Source: Fibrobacter sp. UBA7003 (lineage in GTDB: Bacteria > Fibrobacterota > Fibrobacteria > Fibrobacterales > Fibrobacteraceae). Taken from it: a stretch of DNA of 64,000 bases. The notes below the pieces were generated by a model that saw only the letters and a list, made by a program, of their open reading frames with translations, was not told where the DNA came from and did not search any database. The translations under genes were made by a program, and so were the position numbers. Of this stretch, positions 26,725-36,322 are shown piece by piece. The stretch lies in assembly GCA_002449765.1 (NCBI GenBank), contig DJXN01000015.1:186001-250000 (forward strand), read 5' to 3'. Each line of letters starts with the position of its first letter. The stretch's first letter is position 1.

Positions 26725-26970
26725 ATGATCACGGTTGACAAAGAAACAAGCAAATTTGAATTTTACAAGGAAAATGAAGATGATAAAATCTGGTGGGTCG
26801 ATTATTTTGACCAAACAGGTCTTCATGCAGTTTCTTTTGACAAAAAAACGATATTATTCCTTTTTGAAGATTATCCTCATAATTTTTCAAAAGAGCAAAA
26901 AGCTTTATTTGATAAAGAAAACCCTTATTGGGCAAATTTTTTCCGCAAAAGGAAATGGCTGTCGCGATGA
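26725..26970 (+). CDS. Small AT-rich hypothetical protein
   Basis: 81 residues, no signal peptide. The text DKIWWVDYFDQTGLHAVSFD, then FDKKTILFLFEDYP and FDKENPYWANFF resembles small, uncharacterised bacterial proteins (possibly DUF7675-like; not verified). An AGCGAGG stretch ends 7 nt before ATG and a TATATTAG word lies 15 nt upstream. The gene is much more AT-rich than its neighbours and is bracketed by 24-bp direct repeats, which suggests lateral acquisition. Confidence 0.6.
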   Translation: MITVDKETSKFEFYKENEDDKIWWVDYFDQTGLHAVSFDKKTILFLFEDYPHNFSKEQKALFDKENPYWANFFRKRKWLSR

Positions 26971-27006
26971 TTATCTTACACTTTTAGTGTTGAAAAAGCC
27001 CAATAG

Positions 27007-27034
27007 CTCCCTAAATTTTGGGGAGTCTTTGTTT
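27007..27034 (+). terminator. Weak terminator-like hairpin after the small gene
   Basis: CTCCC and GGGAG around an 8-9 nt AT loop, then TCTTTGTTTT. The stem is only about 5 bp. Confidence 0.35.
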
Positions 27035-27040
27035 TACCTC

Positions 27041-27064
27041 GGCTCATAAAGAGCCTCTATAAGA
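27041..27064. repeat. 24-bp direct repeat, right copy
   Basis: Begins GGCTCATAAAGAGCC, a 5-bp hairpin. See the left copy at 26642. Confidence 0.7.
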
Positions 27065-27222
27065 TCACTTTCTGAATATACCTTTATTTATGCGGAATTA
27101 AACACCCGCGCGTCTTATTTTGAAAAAATGATGCTGAAAAATGCGACATTTTTTTTGCTTTTGATGGCGGGAGTTGCCGTTTTTGCGCTATTTGGGGCGT
27201 TTTTTTTGCCGAGCGAGGCCCT

Positions 27223-27237
27223 TGGCACGGGTTTTGC
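27223..27237 (+). promoter_or_regulatory. Sigma-54 (-24/-12) promoter for clpB
   Basis: TGGCAC (27223-27228), five bases, then TTGC (27234-27237), within TTGGCACGGGTTTTGCAT. This fits the RpoN consensus fully. The predicted start site is ~27249, about 25 nt before the clpB ATG, leaving room for SD GAAGG (27262-27266). Confidence 0.8.
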
Positions 27238-27274
27238 ATCTAGAGAGCGGTAAAAATAAAAAGAAGGTTCATTT

Positions 27275-29827
27275 ATGTCCGATTTTAGCAACGATGCAGA
27301 AAAAGTTTTGGCGAAGGCGCAGAGCCTGCGTGACCGTTGCTCGCATTCCTACTTGGGTGCGGCGCACTTGGCGGTGGGGCTTGTCGAAGGCCCGGATGCC
27401 ACCTTGAAGAAACTGTATAAATCCAAAGGCGCGAAGACCAACGAACTCCGCGGCAAGCTGGAACCGTTCGTGCAGAAGATTCCGCGTATGGAAGGCGTGA
27501 ACCCTGACGTGGAACCCGATAACGACTTGAACCGCATTTTGCGTGCCTCCGTGCAGGCGGCGCGTCAGGTGAACCGTATGGTGACCCCGGGCGATATGCT
27601 CGTGGCATTGATGAAGTTCTCAGGCGACCGTGGCCTTGCGAAGGTTTTTGAAGATGCGCTCGGTAGCGTCGAGGTCGTGGAAACTTGGCTGTCGGACCCG
27701 TTTGCGGGTGCCGCGAATGCCGAGGAACAGTCTCCGCTGAAACTCTATGGCCGTGAACTCGTAGAAATGGCCGCCGACGGCAAGCTTTCGCCGGTGATTG
27801 GCCGTGAAGAGGAAATCCGCCGTGTCATCTTGATTTTGAGCCGTAAGACGAAAAACAACCCGTGCCTGGTTGGTGAACCCGGCGTGGGTAAGACCGCCAT
27901 TGTGGAAGGGCTCGCCGAGCGTATTTACCGCGGCGACGTGCCTGACGCATTGAAGGGCAAGAAGTTGTTCGCACTGGATTTGTCTGCCTTGATGGCGGGT
28001 GCAAAATACCGTGGCGATTTTGAGGAACGTTTGAAAGCCGTGCTGGACGCCCTTGAAGAAGACGGCAACACGCTTTTGTTTATCGACGAAATCCACACCA
28101 TCGTGGGTGCGGGCAAGACGGAAGGCTCCATGGACTTGGGCAACATGCTGAAGCCGAAGCTGGCCCGTGGCGAACTGCACTGCATCGGTGCCACCACTAC
28201 GCAGGAATACCGAAAGTACATCGAGAAGGATTCCGCACTGGAACGCCGTTTCCAGCCCGTGCAGGTTGACGAGCCCAGCGAAGAGGAATCGATTTCCATT
28301 CTCCGTGGCATCAAGGATGGCTTTGATGCGCACCACGGCGTGCGTCTGCACGACAACGCGCTCGTGGCGGCCGTGAAACTTTCGAACCGCTACATCAGTG
28401 ACCGTTTCTTGCCGGACAAGGCCATTGACCTGATTGACGAGGCCGCAAGCCTTGTGAAGACGCAGATGGATACCGTGCCCGAAGCCTTGGATACCTTGCA
28501 GCGTAAGGAACTCCAAATGAAAATCGAGGAGCAGGCCTTGGCGAAGGAAACCGACGACACCAGCGTAAAACGCCTGAAAGAGTTGCGCGAAGAGTTGGCG
28601 ACAACGGATGCGGCGGTCAAGCTGATGCAGGACCGCTGGCAGGAGAGGCGCGCGAAAAACGCCGAGTTGCAGGGGCTTAAGAAATCCTTGCAGCAAGCGA
28701 AGGACGAGATGGAGCAGGCCGAAGCCCGCTACGACTTGAACCGCGCCGCCGAACTCAAGTACAACAAGATCGTGAACCTCGAAAAGGAAATCGCCGCGAA
28801 GACGGAAGAAATCAAGAAGTCCGCCAGCGACGGCGACCTGAGTGAAGAGGTGACCGAAGAAACCATCGCTCTCGTGGTGAGCCGCTGGACCGGAATTCCG
28901 GTGACCAAGCTTTGCGAAGGCGAAAAGGCCAAGTTGTTGCACCTGGACGAACGCCTGCATGCCCGCGTGATAGGCCAGGACGAAGCCGTGGAAGCAGTTT
29001 CGGAAGCGATTCTGCGTAACCGTAGCGGCTTAAGCCGCGAGAATGCTCCGATTGGAAGCTTCTTGTTCCTGGGCCCCACGGGTGTGGGCAAGACGGAACT
29101 GGCGAAGGCGCTTGCCGTGGAACTGTTCGACGACGAGAACGCGCTGGTGCGTATCGACATGAGCGAATACATGGAAAAGCATAGCGTTTCGAGACTCATT
29201 GGTGCGCCTCCGGGATACGTGGGCTACGAAGAAGGTGGCCAGTTGACCGAAGCCGTGCGTACGCATCCGTATTGCGTGATTCTGCTCGACGAAATCGAGA
29301 AGGCTCACCCCGATGTGTTCAACACGCTGTTGCAGGTGCTTGACGACGGTCGACTGACCGATGGCAAGGGCCGTACCGTGAACTTCAAGAACACCTTGAT
29401 TCTCATGACGTCGAACCTGGGCGCCGCGCACTTCCAGAATCGCGCGGGTGATGCGAACCCGGTGACCTTGAAGGAAATCGAGCCGGAACTGCGCAGCTTC
29501 TTCAGGCCGGAATTCCTGAACAGGCTAGACGAAGTGCTGGTATTCCAGAGCCTCACCAAGCCGCAGATTCGTGACATCGTAAGGCTCAAATTCAAGGGTC
29601 TCGCCGAACGTGCGGCCCGTCAGGATTTGCAGCTCACGCTGACCGACAAGGCGCTCGATGCCATCGCCGATGGCGCTTACCAGCCGGAATTCGGCGCACG
29701 TCCGATTCAGCGTTACCTGGAAAGGAACGTGGAACGCCCGCTGAGCCACGCCATTCTCGCCGGAGACGTGAGTGCCGCAAAGCCCGTGGTCATCGACTAC
29801 GACGGCGAGAAATTCGTAGTCAAGTAA
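27275..29827 (+). CDS. clpB: ATP-dependent chaperone ClpB
   Basis: 850 residues, close to the family's ~857. An N-terminal Clp double repeat (1-150), first AAA+ with GEPGVGKT (~200) and LLFIDEIHT (~268), the long coiled-coil middle domain (~410-530) that separates ClpB from ClpA/ClpC, the second AAA+ with GPTGVGKT (~600) and [14 protein letters not shown], then the D2-small domain. With DnaK it dissolves protein aggregates in the cytoplasm. The gene stands alone between a sigma-54 promoter and a terminator. ClpB genes are usually driven by heat-shock sigma factors, so this control is unusual. Confidence 0.95.
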   Translation: MSDFSNDAEKVLAKAQSLRDRCSHSYLGAAHLAVGLVEGPDATLKKLYKSKGAKTNELRGKLEPFVQKIPRMEGVNPDVEPDNDLNRILRASVQAARQVNRMVTPGDMLVALMKFSGDRGLAKVFEDALGSVEVVETWLSDPFAGAANAEEQSPLKLYGRELVEMAADGKLSPVIGREEEIRRVILILSRKTKNNPCLVGEPGVGKTAIVEGLAERIYRGDVPDALKGKKLFALDLSALMAGAKYRGDFEERLKAVLDALEEDGNTLLFIDEIHTIVGAGKTEGSMDLGNMLKPKLARGELHCIGATTTQEYRKYIEKDSALERRFQPVQVDEPSEEESISILRGIKDGFDAHHGVRLHDNALVAAVKLSNRYISDRFLPDKAIDLIDEAASLVKTQMDTVPEALDTLQRKELQMKIEEQALAKETDDTSVKRLKELREELATTDAAVKLMQDRWQERRAKNAELQGLKKSLQQAKDEMEQAEARYDLNRAAELKYNKIVNLEKEIAAKTEEIKKSASDGDLSEEVTEETIALVVSRWTGIPVTKLCEGEKAKLLHLDERLHARVIGQDEAVEAVSEAILRNRSGLSRENAPIGSFLFLGPTGVGKTELAKALAVELFDDENALVRIDMSEYMEKHSVSRLIGAPPGYVGYEEGGQLTEAVRTHPYCVILLDEIEKAHPDVFNTLLQVLDDGRLTDGKGRTVNFKNTLILMTSNLGAAHFQNRAGDANPVTLKEIEPELRSFFRPEFLNRLDEVLVFQSLTKPQIRDIVRLKFKGLAERAARQDLQLTLTDKALDAIADGAYQPEFGARPIQRYLERNVERPLSHAILAGDVSAAKPVVIDYDGEKFVVK

Positions 29828-29857
29828 GTCTTCATGATCCCTCCATCCTAAACGAAA

Positions 29858-29884
29858 AGTCCGCTTTTATAAGCGGGCTTTTTG
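29858..29884 (+). terminator. Rho-independent terminator after clpB
   Basis: Arms AGTCCGCTT and AAGCGGGCTT with a short loop, followed by TTTTT. Confidence 0.85.
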
Positions 29885-29903
29885 CTTCTGAAAATCTTGG
29901 TTT

Positions 29904-30602
29904 TTATAGTGCTGCTATCACGTAGAGCGCTATGGTCCCGTTGTCGTTGTTCTTTTCTTGCAAGATTCCGATGTCGAAGTCGAGGCGGAACCGGATGAAT
30001 CCGAAGGTAAGTTCAAATTTCGGGATAATGTCGACCATGAAGTCGTCGGTCAGGTTGCCGATGCTTCCGGACATGTTGATTTCGATAAAGGTGCGGAAAT
30101 ACTTGTTGAAGTAGAGTGTCGGGGTCATTCCCGCGGCGAACTTGACGTATCCGTTTTCTCCGGTGACACCTTCTAGGACGCCTGCGCGGATTTCGTAGAA
30201 GTTGGCAAAATTCTTGGATATGAATTGCTCGTTTCCGTAGGTGAGCACGATGGCCGTGCTGTTGTTTCGGTTGAGCCCGAAGAAACCGTCGAGTTCGAGG
30301 AAGTTGTTCTCGTTTATCAGGTATCGCCCGCCAATGTCGAGCGTGACGATGACTTCGTCGAACTTGTCCTTGCTGCGGACATTCAGCTTGCCGCCGATGT
30401 TCCATTCCTTGGAGAGTGCCGTGGTCAGGTTTACGGGGAAGAGGATGTTCGAACTGTAGTTGCTCACGGCTCCGACGCCGATTCCCCATCTCGGAGATGG
30501 TCTCGTGTCTGGCCCGAGCGTGTAGCGGATATCCCACATGGGATCGACAGCGTAAGCGCTAGTTGCAAGAGCTACGGCGATGAGGGCGAGGAGTCGTTTC
30601 AT
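29904..30602 (-). CDS. Outer-membrane beta-barrel-like secreted protein
   Basis: 232 residues. Signal peptide ends TSAYAVD. The mature part is alternating beta (GGKLNVRSKDKFDEVIVTLD, YVKFAAGMTPTLYFN, FIRFRLDFDIGIL), typical of a small barrel. No family recognised. A TAAATTTA box lies 6 nt before ATG 30602. Confidence 0.7.
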   Translation of the reverse strand: MKRLLALIAVALATSAYAVDPMWDIRYTLGPDTRPSPRWGIGVGAVSNYSSNILFPVNLTTALSKEWNIGGKLNVRSKDKFDEVIVTLDIGGRYLINENNFLELDGFFGLNRNNSTAIVLTYGNEQFISKNFANFYEIRAGVLEGVTGENGYVKFAAGMTPTLYFNKYFRTFIEINMSGSIGNLTDDFMVDIIPKFELTFGFIRFRLDFDIGILQEKNNDNGTIALYVIAAL

Positions 30603-30608
30603 ACGCCC

Positions 30609-30616
30609 TAAATTTA
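30609..30616 (-). promoter_or_regulatory. TAnnTTT box 6 nt before the barrel gene
   Basis: TAAATTTA on the minus strand. It faces the hisC box at 30637, 20 bp away, so the two divergent promoters may compete. Confidence 0.55.
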
Positions 30617-30636
30617 ATAATCCTGCGACGATTTTC

Positions 30637-30644
30637 TATATTTG
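30637..30644 (+). promoter_or_regulatory. Exact TAnnTTTG box upstream of hisC
   Basis: TATATTTG lies 21 nt before ATG 30666. SD AAGAGG (30655-30660) is in the leader. Confidence 0.55.
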
Positions 30645-30665
30645 GGGGCGAATCAAGAGGTAATT

Positions 30666-31754
30666 ATGGTCGAACCGCGTCCAGAACTTTCGAAATTGTC
30701 CGATTACGTTCCCGGAAAATCTATCGAGGAAATCCGCGAACGCTACGGATTGAAGCGTATTGTCAAACTTGCGTCCAACGAGAACCCGTTGGGAGCCTCC
30801 CCGAAAGCGGTCGAGGCTTTTCATGAGATTGCGGACAGCCTGCACCTCTACCCGCGTGGCGATGCGCCCAAGCTTATCGACGCCATCGCAAAAAAATACG
30901 GTGTGAAAACGTCCCAGATTGTCATAGGGAACGGTTCCGACGAGATTATCGACATGGTGGGCAAGGCTTTTATCCGCCAGGGCGACAACTGCGTGGGCAT
31001 TACGCCGACGTTCTCTGTGTACAAGTTCACGACGCTTTCGAATGGCGCCGACTTTATCGGTGTGGGCGAGGGCGAGGTGCGTACGTCGCTTGACGACCTT
31101 GCAAAGAAAATCGATGGCAAGACTCGCGTGGCCTTTATCTGCAACCCGAATAACCCGACGGGTGCGTACTACACGGAAAAAGAAATTTGCGACTTTATGG
31201 GCAAGGTGCCGCAGGATGTGCTCGTGTTTTTGGACGAGGCCTACGCCGAATTTGCGACCGCAAGCGATTATCCGAATATGGCCGCCGCCCTTGATAGATT
31301 CCCGAACCTGTTTGTCAACCGCACCTTCAGCAAGATCTACGGGCTTGCCGGGCTCCGCGTGGGCTATGCCATGGGAAGTGTCGAGGTTGTCCGCGCCCTC
31401 TGGAAAATCAAGCCCCCGTTCGACGTGAACCAGGCGGCGCAGGTGGCGGCGATTGCGGCTCTCGGTGATACTGCGCATGTCGAGGCGACTTGCAAGATGA
31501 ACGCCGAGGGCGTGGAATTGCTTACCCGCGAATTCGAAGCTCTCGGATTCAAGGTCCTCCCGACACAGGCGAACTTCATTTGCGTGCGCATTGGCGAACG
31601 CGCGAAGGAACTGGTCGCGTTTTTGGAAAGCAACGGCATGATTATTCGCGGGCTTACGAGCTTCGGCATGCCCGAGCACGTGCGCGTCACGGTTGGAAAA
31701 CCCGAAGAAAACGCTTTCCTCCTCACGCTCGTGAAAAAATGGTGCGAGGCGTAA
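30666..31754 (+). CDS. hisC: Histidinol-phosphate aminotransferase
   Basis: 362 residues. PLP fold type I. Conserved LASNENPLGASP, GNGSDEII, CNPNNPTGAYY, DEAYAEF and the PLP lysine in TFSKIYGLAGLRVGY (~222). Converts imidazole-acetol phosphate to histidinol phosphate. ATG 30666 is chosen for its SD; the upstream in-frame TTG is not needed. hisN follows one base after the stop, which supports the histidine-pathway role. Confidence 0.95.
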   Translation: MVEPRPELSKLSDYVPGKSIEEIRERYGLKRIVKLASNENPLGASPKAVEAFHEIADSLHLYPRGDAPKLIDAIAKKYGVKTSQIVIGNGSDEIIDMVGKAFIRQGDNCVGITPTFSVYKFTTLSNGADFIGVGEGEVRTSLDDLAKKIDGKTRVAFICNPNNPTGAYYTEKEICDFMGKVPQDVLVFLDEAYAEFATASDYPNMAAALDRFPNLFVNRTFSKIYGLAGLRVGYAMGSVEVVRALWKIKPPFDVNQAAQVAAIAALGDTAHVEATCKMNAEGVELLTREFEALGFKVLPTQANFICVRIGERAKELVAFLESNGMIIRGLTSFGMPEHVRVTVGKPEENAFLLTLVKKWCEA

Positions 31755-31755
31755 T

Positions 31756-32562
31756 ATGGTCCGGGAATATAACGACCTGCTGCAGATTGCGCTCAAGACA
31801 GCGGAAATGGCCCAGGAGAATATCCTGAAGTATTTCCAGTCCGGCGTTGGAGTCGAGTGGAAAAAGGACAACACGCCGGTGACGGTCGCCGACAAGAGTA
31901 CGGAAGAACTGGCCCGTGAATTCTGGGCGAAGGAGACTCCTGGCTTTGGCGTGATTGGCGAGGAATACGGAATCGAGAGCCCCGATGCAGAATACCAGTG
32001 GGTCATCGACCCGATTGACGGTACGAAAGCATTCGTGCATGGGGTTCCGCTGTTCGGGACGCTCATCGCGCTCTACAAGAAGAATGTCCCGGTGTGTTCG
32101 GTTATCCGCATCCCGGCGATGAATACGGCCGTGTGGGCGGTGAACGGCGGTGGCGCCTTCCTGGATGGCCGTCCGGTGCGTGTTTCTGGCGTTTCACAGT
32201 TGAACGAGGCGCTCGTGCTTTCGGGTACGGTGAACACGATGGAATCCCAGGGCTATGGCGAAGGTTTCGCGAAGCTCCGCCGCGGGGCAAGGCTCCACCG
32301 CGGGTGGGGCGACTGCTACGGATATTACCTTGTGGCGGCGGGACGTGCCGAAGTGATGGTGGACCCGGTCGTTTCTCTCTGGGATATCGCGCCGTATCCG
32401 CTCCTTTTTGCAGAAGCGGGCGGAAGGTTCAGCACCATCGACGGCAAGACGGAACTTTTCGGTGAAGACGGCAAACCTGTGGCCCCGATTTATGAAGGGT
32501 TCTCTAGTGTCGCGACGAACGGGGCCCTGCATGGCGTGAGCCTCGACTGCATGAACTCCTAG
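31756..32562 (+). CDS. hisN: Inositol-monophosphatase-family phosphatase, probable histidinol-phosphatase
   Basis: 268 residues. Metal and phosphate motifs of the IMPase family: GEEYG (~72), WVIDPIDGTKAF (~88) and, near 210, SLWDIAPYPLLFAEAGG. The family includes HisN, IMPase and others. Direct linkage to hisC, with one base between, points to histidinol-phosphate as substrate. No separate leader, so co-transcribed. Confidence 0.85.
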   Translation: MVREYNDLLQIALKTAEMAQENILKYFQSGVGVEWKKDNTPVTVADKSTEELAREFWAKETPGFGVIGEEYGIESPDAEYQWVIDPIDGTKAFVHGVPLFGTLIALYKKNVPVCSVIRIPAMNTAVWAVNGGGAFLDGRPVRVSGVSQLNEALVLSGTVNTMESQGYGEGFAKLRRGARLHRGWGDCYGYYLVAAGRAEVMVDPVVSLWDIAPYPLLFAEAGGRFSTIDGKTELFGEDGKPVAPIYEGFSSVATNGALHGVSLDCMNS

Positions 32563-32587
32563 CATTTTGTTTGCAGATAGTCCGCTT

Positions 32588-34954
32588 TCATTTCAGCATC
32601 GGTTCGACAATTACAGTATCCGCGGAAAACGTCACGAAGACGGTTCCGCTTGTCGCCGTGTTCAGGTAGGGAATGTGCAGGGAGTCGAGCCTTTCGATGA
32701 CCTGTTTGCTCGGATGCCTGAACCTGTTTTTTCTCCCGCTCGAAATCAGCGCGAGTTGCGGCGCAACGGCGTCCAGGAATGGCGCACTGCTCGAAGTCTT
32801 GCTTCCGTGGTGTCCGAGTTTTAGGATGTCGCTTCGGATGTTGGCATCGGATGCGAGAATTTCCTTTTCGCCTGCGGCAGTCAGGTCGCCGGTGAGCATC
32901 GCCGAGTGCCCGAGCCCGTGCGCCCGAAGCGTGATGCTGCCCTGGTTTGCGTCGCTACATTTGAGCCCTGCTGTCGAATTCGGGTTGGGATGGACCGCTT
33001 GAATTTCGAAACGGTGTTCCCTCCATGTGAATCCGCGGCCTATGTCGCGGATGGAAATTTCCCTGTCGGCAGCGGTGGCGATTGTCTTTTGCCAATCTGC
33101 CTTCGCTTCCGTGCGCGAACATTCGTTTATCCACAGTTCCTTGACAGGAAAGGTACGCAGGATGCTGGAGGCTCCGCCGAAATGGTCTAGGTCGGGATGC
33201 GTGATGACGAGCGCGTCGAGTCTTTGGATTCCCGAGTGACGCAGGAAGGGGACGATGACGTCTTTTCCCATATCTCTCTTGCTTCTGTCTCCGGAATCGA
33301 CGAGGATGTGCTTGCCGGAAGGCGTCGTGAGCAAAATGCTGTCGCCCTGGCCCACGTCGATAAGCGTGAGGTTCCAGGACGGATGCGAAATCCGCATGTA
33401 ACCCTGGACGCAGAAGATGGCCGAAAACAGGAGCAGGCACAATAGTCCGAATTTCTTTGCAACCGCATTTTTGCGAATGGCGGGAAGGAGTGCAAAAAGG
33501 GCCCCCAGCAGCAGGAGGATGGCCGGGGAAAATGGACCGACGGTGATGGCGGCTCCCGACGAATCCGAAAGCAGGCGAGTGAGGAAACTTGCCATGCGCA
33601 AGAAGAATCCGGCTGCAGCGCAAAAGGTGTCGCACAGGGATTCGATTGGCGAAAGTAGCGCGAAAAGTCCGGCCTGCATGCCCCACGAGACGAGCGGTAC
33701 GATGATGATGTTGCCGAGCCAGGCGAGCGGCGAAAGTGTCTTGAAATGGTGAATCAGGAACGGGGCGGTCGCAAGCGTCGCGCACAGGGTGACGTATGTC
33801 GGGGAGAGCACGTAGCCTTCGGCAAGTTTCCAGAGGCTGGATTTGCGGAGGCCTTCGGGGATGCTTTTGAAGGGGTTGCAGCTGTTGCCGAGCAGGATTC
33901 CCGCCGTGGCCGTTGCCGAAAGCTGGAATCCGGGGTTCCAGAGTTGCGACGGGTCGGGAAGCAGGATGAACAGTAGCGCGACACCCAGGCTGTTGAACGT
34001 ATTGGCGGGCTTCCCGAACATGGTGCCGAGTTGCGGGATGGCGAACATCAGCACCGCGCGTTTGACGGCGGGGGAACCTCCCGTGACAGGGACATAGACG
34101 AACAGCAGCGCGATGGCGATGAGGTTTGCCACCTTGTGCGGCAGCCGTGTCGCTTTTAAAAAGACGCTCAGGATGCCGGCGAGTAGCACGACGTGGAATC
34201 CCGAAATGGCGAGAACATGGACAAGACCTGTTCGCTGGAAGTCGTTGCGGATGGCATCGGGGATTCCGCTTCGGTCTCCGGCGAGGAGCCCGAGCAAAAG
34301 TCCGGTTTCGGCGGGGTCGAGGTGTGCTTCGAAACGGCGCTTTATCCATTGGCGGAATGCGTAGAAGCTGCGCTCGGCGGTCCATTTCCCGTGCCAGGAT
34401 GTCCAGTGCCTGAACTTGCCGTATGCGGCGAACCCTTGACTCCTGAGCCATTCGCGGGTGTCGAAAGCCCCGGGCACTGTCGGGGGCGTGACGGGGTACC
34501 ACTGGGCCTCGAAACAGATGCTGTCTCCGGGTTCGGGGAGCGATTCGAACGCTCGTTTTTCAGTAATGCGCAATCGGTAGCCGCTGTCCGCCTTCACGAT
34601 AAAGGCGGTCCCGCTAGGCCTCGGAAGGAGCGATTCGATGTTGCCGCAAGCTTTGGCCGGAATTTCGCTGGGTTCGTGGCCGGCATGCAGATGTTCGCGG
34701 TGGGCTTGCGCGGTATGGCTTACGCAACCGCAGATGAGCGTGAACAGGATGGCGCATTGGACACTCCTGTGGAATGTCCTCGCGACGACGGCTATGGGGA
34801 TGAGCAGGAACGGCGCATAACCCGGAAAATCGAGGCTTGCGTATACGGCCATCAGGGTGAGTGCGCTGACGAGGGCCGGTTTTCCGGCCAATGGGGCGGC
34901 CAGTTCTTGCAGGCTGGCGAAAATAAGTGCATTTTTTCTTGTCTTTATGACCAT
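32588..34954 (-). CDS. comEC: ComEC/Rec2-family DNA uptake channel
   Basis: 788 residues. An N-terminal membrane pair and DUF4131-like OB region (~100-190), a ComEC competence domain (~200-480: LLLGLLAGDRSGIP, GLVHVLAISGFHVVLLAG) with many helices, then a metallo-beta-lactamase-like domain with LIDVGQGDSILL (~528), THPDLDHFGG (~583) and KLGHHGSKTSSS. This is the full ComEC layout; together with dprA at the right edge it suggests natural transformation or a retained remnant of it. It converges on hisN with a 25-bp gap. Confidence 0.93.
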   Translation of the reverse strand: MVIKTRKNALIFASLQELAAPLAGKPALVSALTLMAVYASLDFPGYAPFLLIPIAVVARTFHRSVQCAILFTLICGCVSHTAQAHREHLHAGHEPSEIPAKACGNIESLLPRPSGTAFIVKADSGYRLRITEKRAFESLPEPGDSICFEAQWYPVTPPTVPGAFDTREWLRSQGFAAYGKFRHWTSWHGKWTAERSFYAFRQWIKRRFEAHLDPAETGLLLGLLAGDRSGIPDAIRNDFQRTGLVHVLAISGFHVVLLAGILSVFLKATRLPHKVANLIAIALLFVYVPVTGGSPAVKRAVLMFAIPQLGTMFGKPANTFNSLGVALLFILLPDPSQLWNPGFQLSATATAGILLGNSCNPFKSIPEGLRKSSLWKLAEGYVLSPTYVTLCATLATAPFLIHHFKTLSPLAWLGNIIIVPLVSWGMQAGLFALLSPIESLCDTFCAAAGFFLRMASFLTRLLSDSSGAAITVGPFSPAILLLLGALFALLPAIRKNAVAKKFGLLCLLLFSAIFCVQGYMRISHPSWNLTLIDVGQGDSILLTTPSGKHILVDSGDRSKRDMGKDVIVPFLRHSGIQRLDALVITHPDLDHFGGASSILRTFPVKELWINECSRTEAKADWQKTIATAADREISIRDIGRGFTWREHRFEIQAVHPNPNSTAGLKCSDANQGSITLRAHGLGHSAMLTGDLTAAGEKEILASDANIRSDILKLGHHGSKTSSSAPFLDAVAPQLALISSGRKNRFRHPSKQVIERLDSLHIPYLNTATSGTVFVTFSADTVIVEPMLK

Positions 34955-35029
34955 CTTTTATCTACTTTTGGGTTAAAAGGATGTCTCTATCTATAAAAAC
35001 GGTTGAAAACGGAAAATGAGCCAAAATCG

Positions 35030-36286
35030 ATGAAAAAATTTTTCAGTTTGATTTTTCTCGTGAATTTGGTGATGTTGCTCGGGTGCTCCGAGGTCGACCC
35101 GGGCGAACCTGTCCTGCAACCGTCGTTCATGAGTCCATACGTCCTTTTCCCGAACGATCCTGCCATAAGCGATTCTGTGGCTGCATACCTGACTTCGGGG
35201 GCTGTCCTGAGCCTTCATCCGGGAGTCTCGTACACATTGTCTTTTGACAAGGATTCTTCGCTGGATGAAGCTCCTGTCTTGCAGCTTTTCAGGGTGGGGG
35301 GTGCGCTGGACGACCAGAGGTATTCCATAAGACATGTGAGGTCCTTGGATGCCGTCGAAAAGGATGGCCGCTACTACTATGATTTTGTCTGCGAGGAGAA
35401 TGACAGGGCGAGATGGGTGACGACGCTAGCCCTGAATGGCGATTTTTATACGGGCAATGTGAAAAATGTGCGGCTCGACGCCGAAGGCCCGTATTCGAAA
35501 AACTTCTCCATAAACCTGATTGTCGTGGGTAAAGTGGTTTTCCCCGATTCCTCCATGACGGTTCAGGCTTTTGCCGATTCGATGCTCAAATCGTTCCGCA
35601 AGTTCTTCAAGGGAATCGGTATTGATACTTTGTATGTACGCTACGCCCATGAGCATCCGGATCTTGGAAAAAAATATCCGGCGGACGAACCCTGGCTTGC
35701 GGGAAGGTCGTCGGACGACCTGTTTGTTTCGGAACTCGGGGGCTGGCCCGAGAAAGAACTGAAAAAATCCCTGGACCTGGTCCTGGTGCACCGTATCGAG
35801 GCCGACCATGTGCTTGGGTACTCCTATTTGTACTCAGGAAACTTTGGCGGAGGAGAGGGCAGCACGGTCGTCATTGGCACCCGCGAGAAGACTCCCTACG
35901 GAGAATCGGAAGTCACGGTCGGGGAAATCCTTGAAACGGCTGTTCACGAATCGGGACATTTTCTCGGGCTGCGCCACACGACTTCGACTCGCAGCGATAT
36001 GAGTGAGACGATGGATTACTCGGTGCTTGAAGACGGATTTACGGATACGCCGTTCTGTCGCGACTTGCTTTTGAGCGGGCTTCTCAAGAAGAACTCTGTT
36101 GGGCATTCGGATTTTGCCGTGCCCGCCTACCGCTTGGATTTGGCTGCGGCCGCGGATTTCAGCGTGACGGACTGTCCGGACCACCGTAACCTCATGTTCC
36201 CCAGCGTGACGGGCGAGGAATTCGAGGGCTTTTCCGAACAGCAACTGGAACATGTCCGCAAGAACCTGACGGTGTTCCCTCATTAG
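35030..36286 (+). CDS. Metzincin-like zinc metalloprotease lipoprotein
   Basis: 418 residues from ATG 35030, where a lipoprotein signal ends VMLLGCSE. At ~310 the motif AVHESGHFLGLRH is a full HExxHxxGxxH metzincin zinc site, and the downstream SETMDYS supplies a Met-turn. The region before it has beta structure without a named domain. It should be an active secreted, membrane-anchored peptidase, unlike the 1322 lipoprotein, which has only HExxH. Substrate unknown. Confidence 0.82.
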   Translation: MKKFFSLIFLVNLVMLLGCSEVDPGEPVLQPSFMSPYVLFPNDPAISDSVAAYLTSGAVLSLHPGVSYTLSFDKDSSLDEAPVLQLFRVGGALDDQRYSIRHVRSLDAVEKDGRYYYDFVCEENDRARWVTTLALNGDFYTGNVKNVRLDAEGPYSKNFSINLIVVGKVVFPDSSMTVQAFADSMLKSFRKFFKGIGIDTLYVRYAHEHPDLGKKYPADEPWLAGRSSDDLFVSELGGWPEKELKKSLDLVLVHRIEADHVLGYSYLYSGNFGGGEGSTVVIGTREKTPYGESEVTVGEILETAVHESGHFLGLRHTTSTRSDMSETMDYSVLEDGFTDTPFCRDLLLSGLLKKNSVGHSDFAVPAYRLDLAAAADFSVTDCPDHRNLMFPSVTGEEFEGFSEQQLEHVRKNLTVFPH

Positions 36287-36322
36287 GCCGGTCAGTTTTT
36301 TGCTTGCTTTTGTGGTGCTTGT

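Noticed and set aside
26729..26935. Minus-strand 68-residue frame antisense to the small AT-rich gene
   Set aside because: The plus-strand frame has the better SD and more natural protein composition; the minus-strand frame is a shadow.
26288..26970. Type III toxin-antitoxin (ToxI-like repeats plus ToxN-like gene)
   Set aside because: Repeats before a small gene suggested it, but the protein (81 residues) is too short for ToxN and shows no related motifs, and the repeat pattern does not resemble ToxI.
27128..27253. 41-residue hydrophobic peptide ending just before clpB
   Set aside because: The frame overlaps the sigma-54 promoter and contains it near its end; no SD and no independent support.
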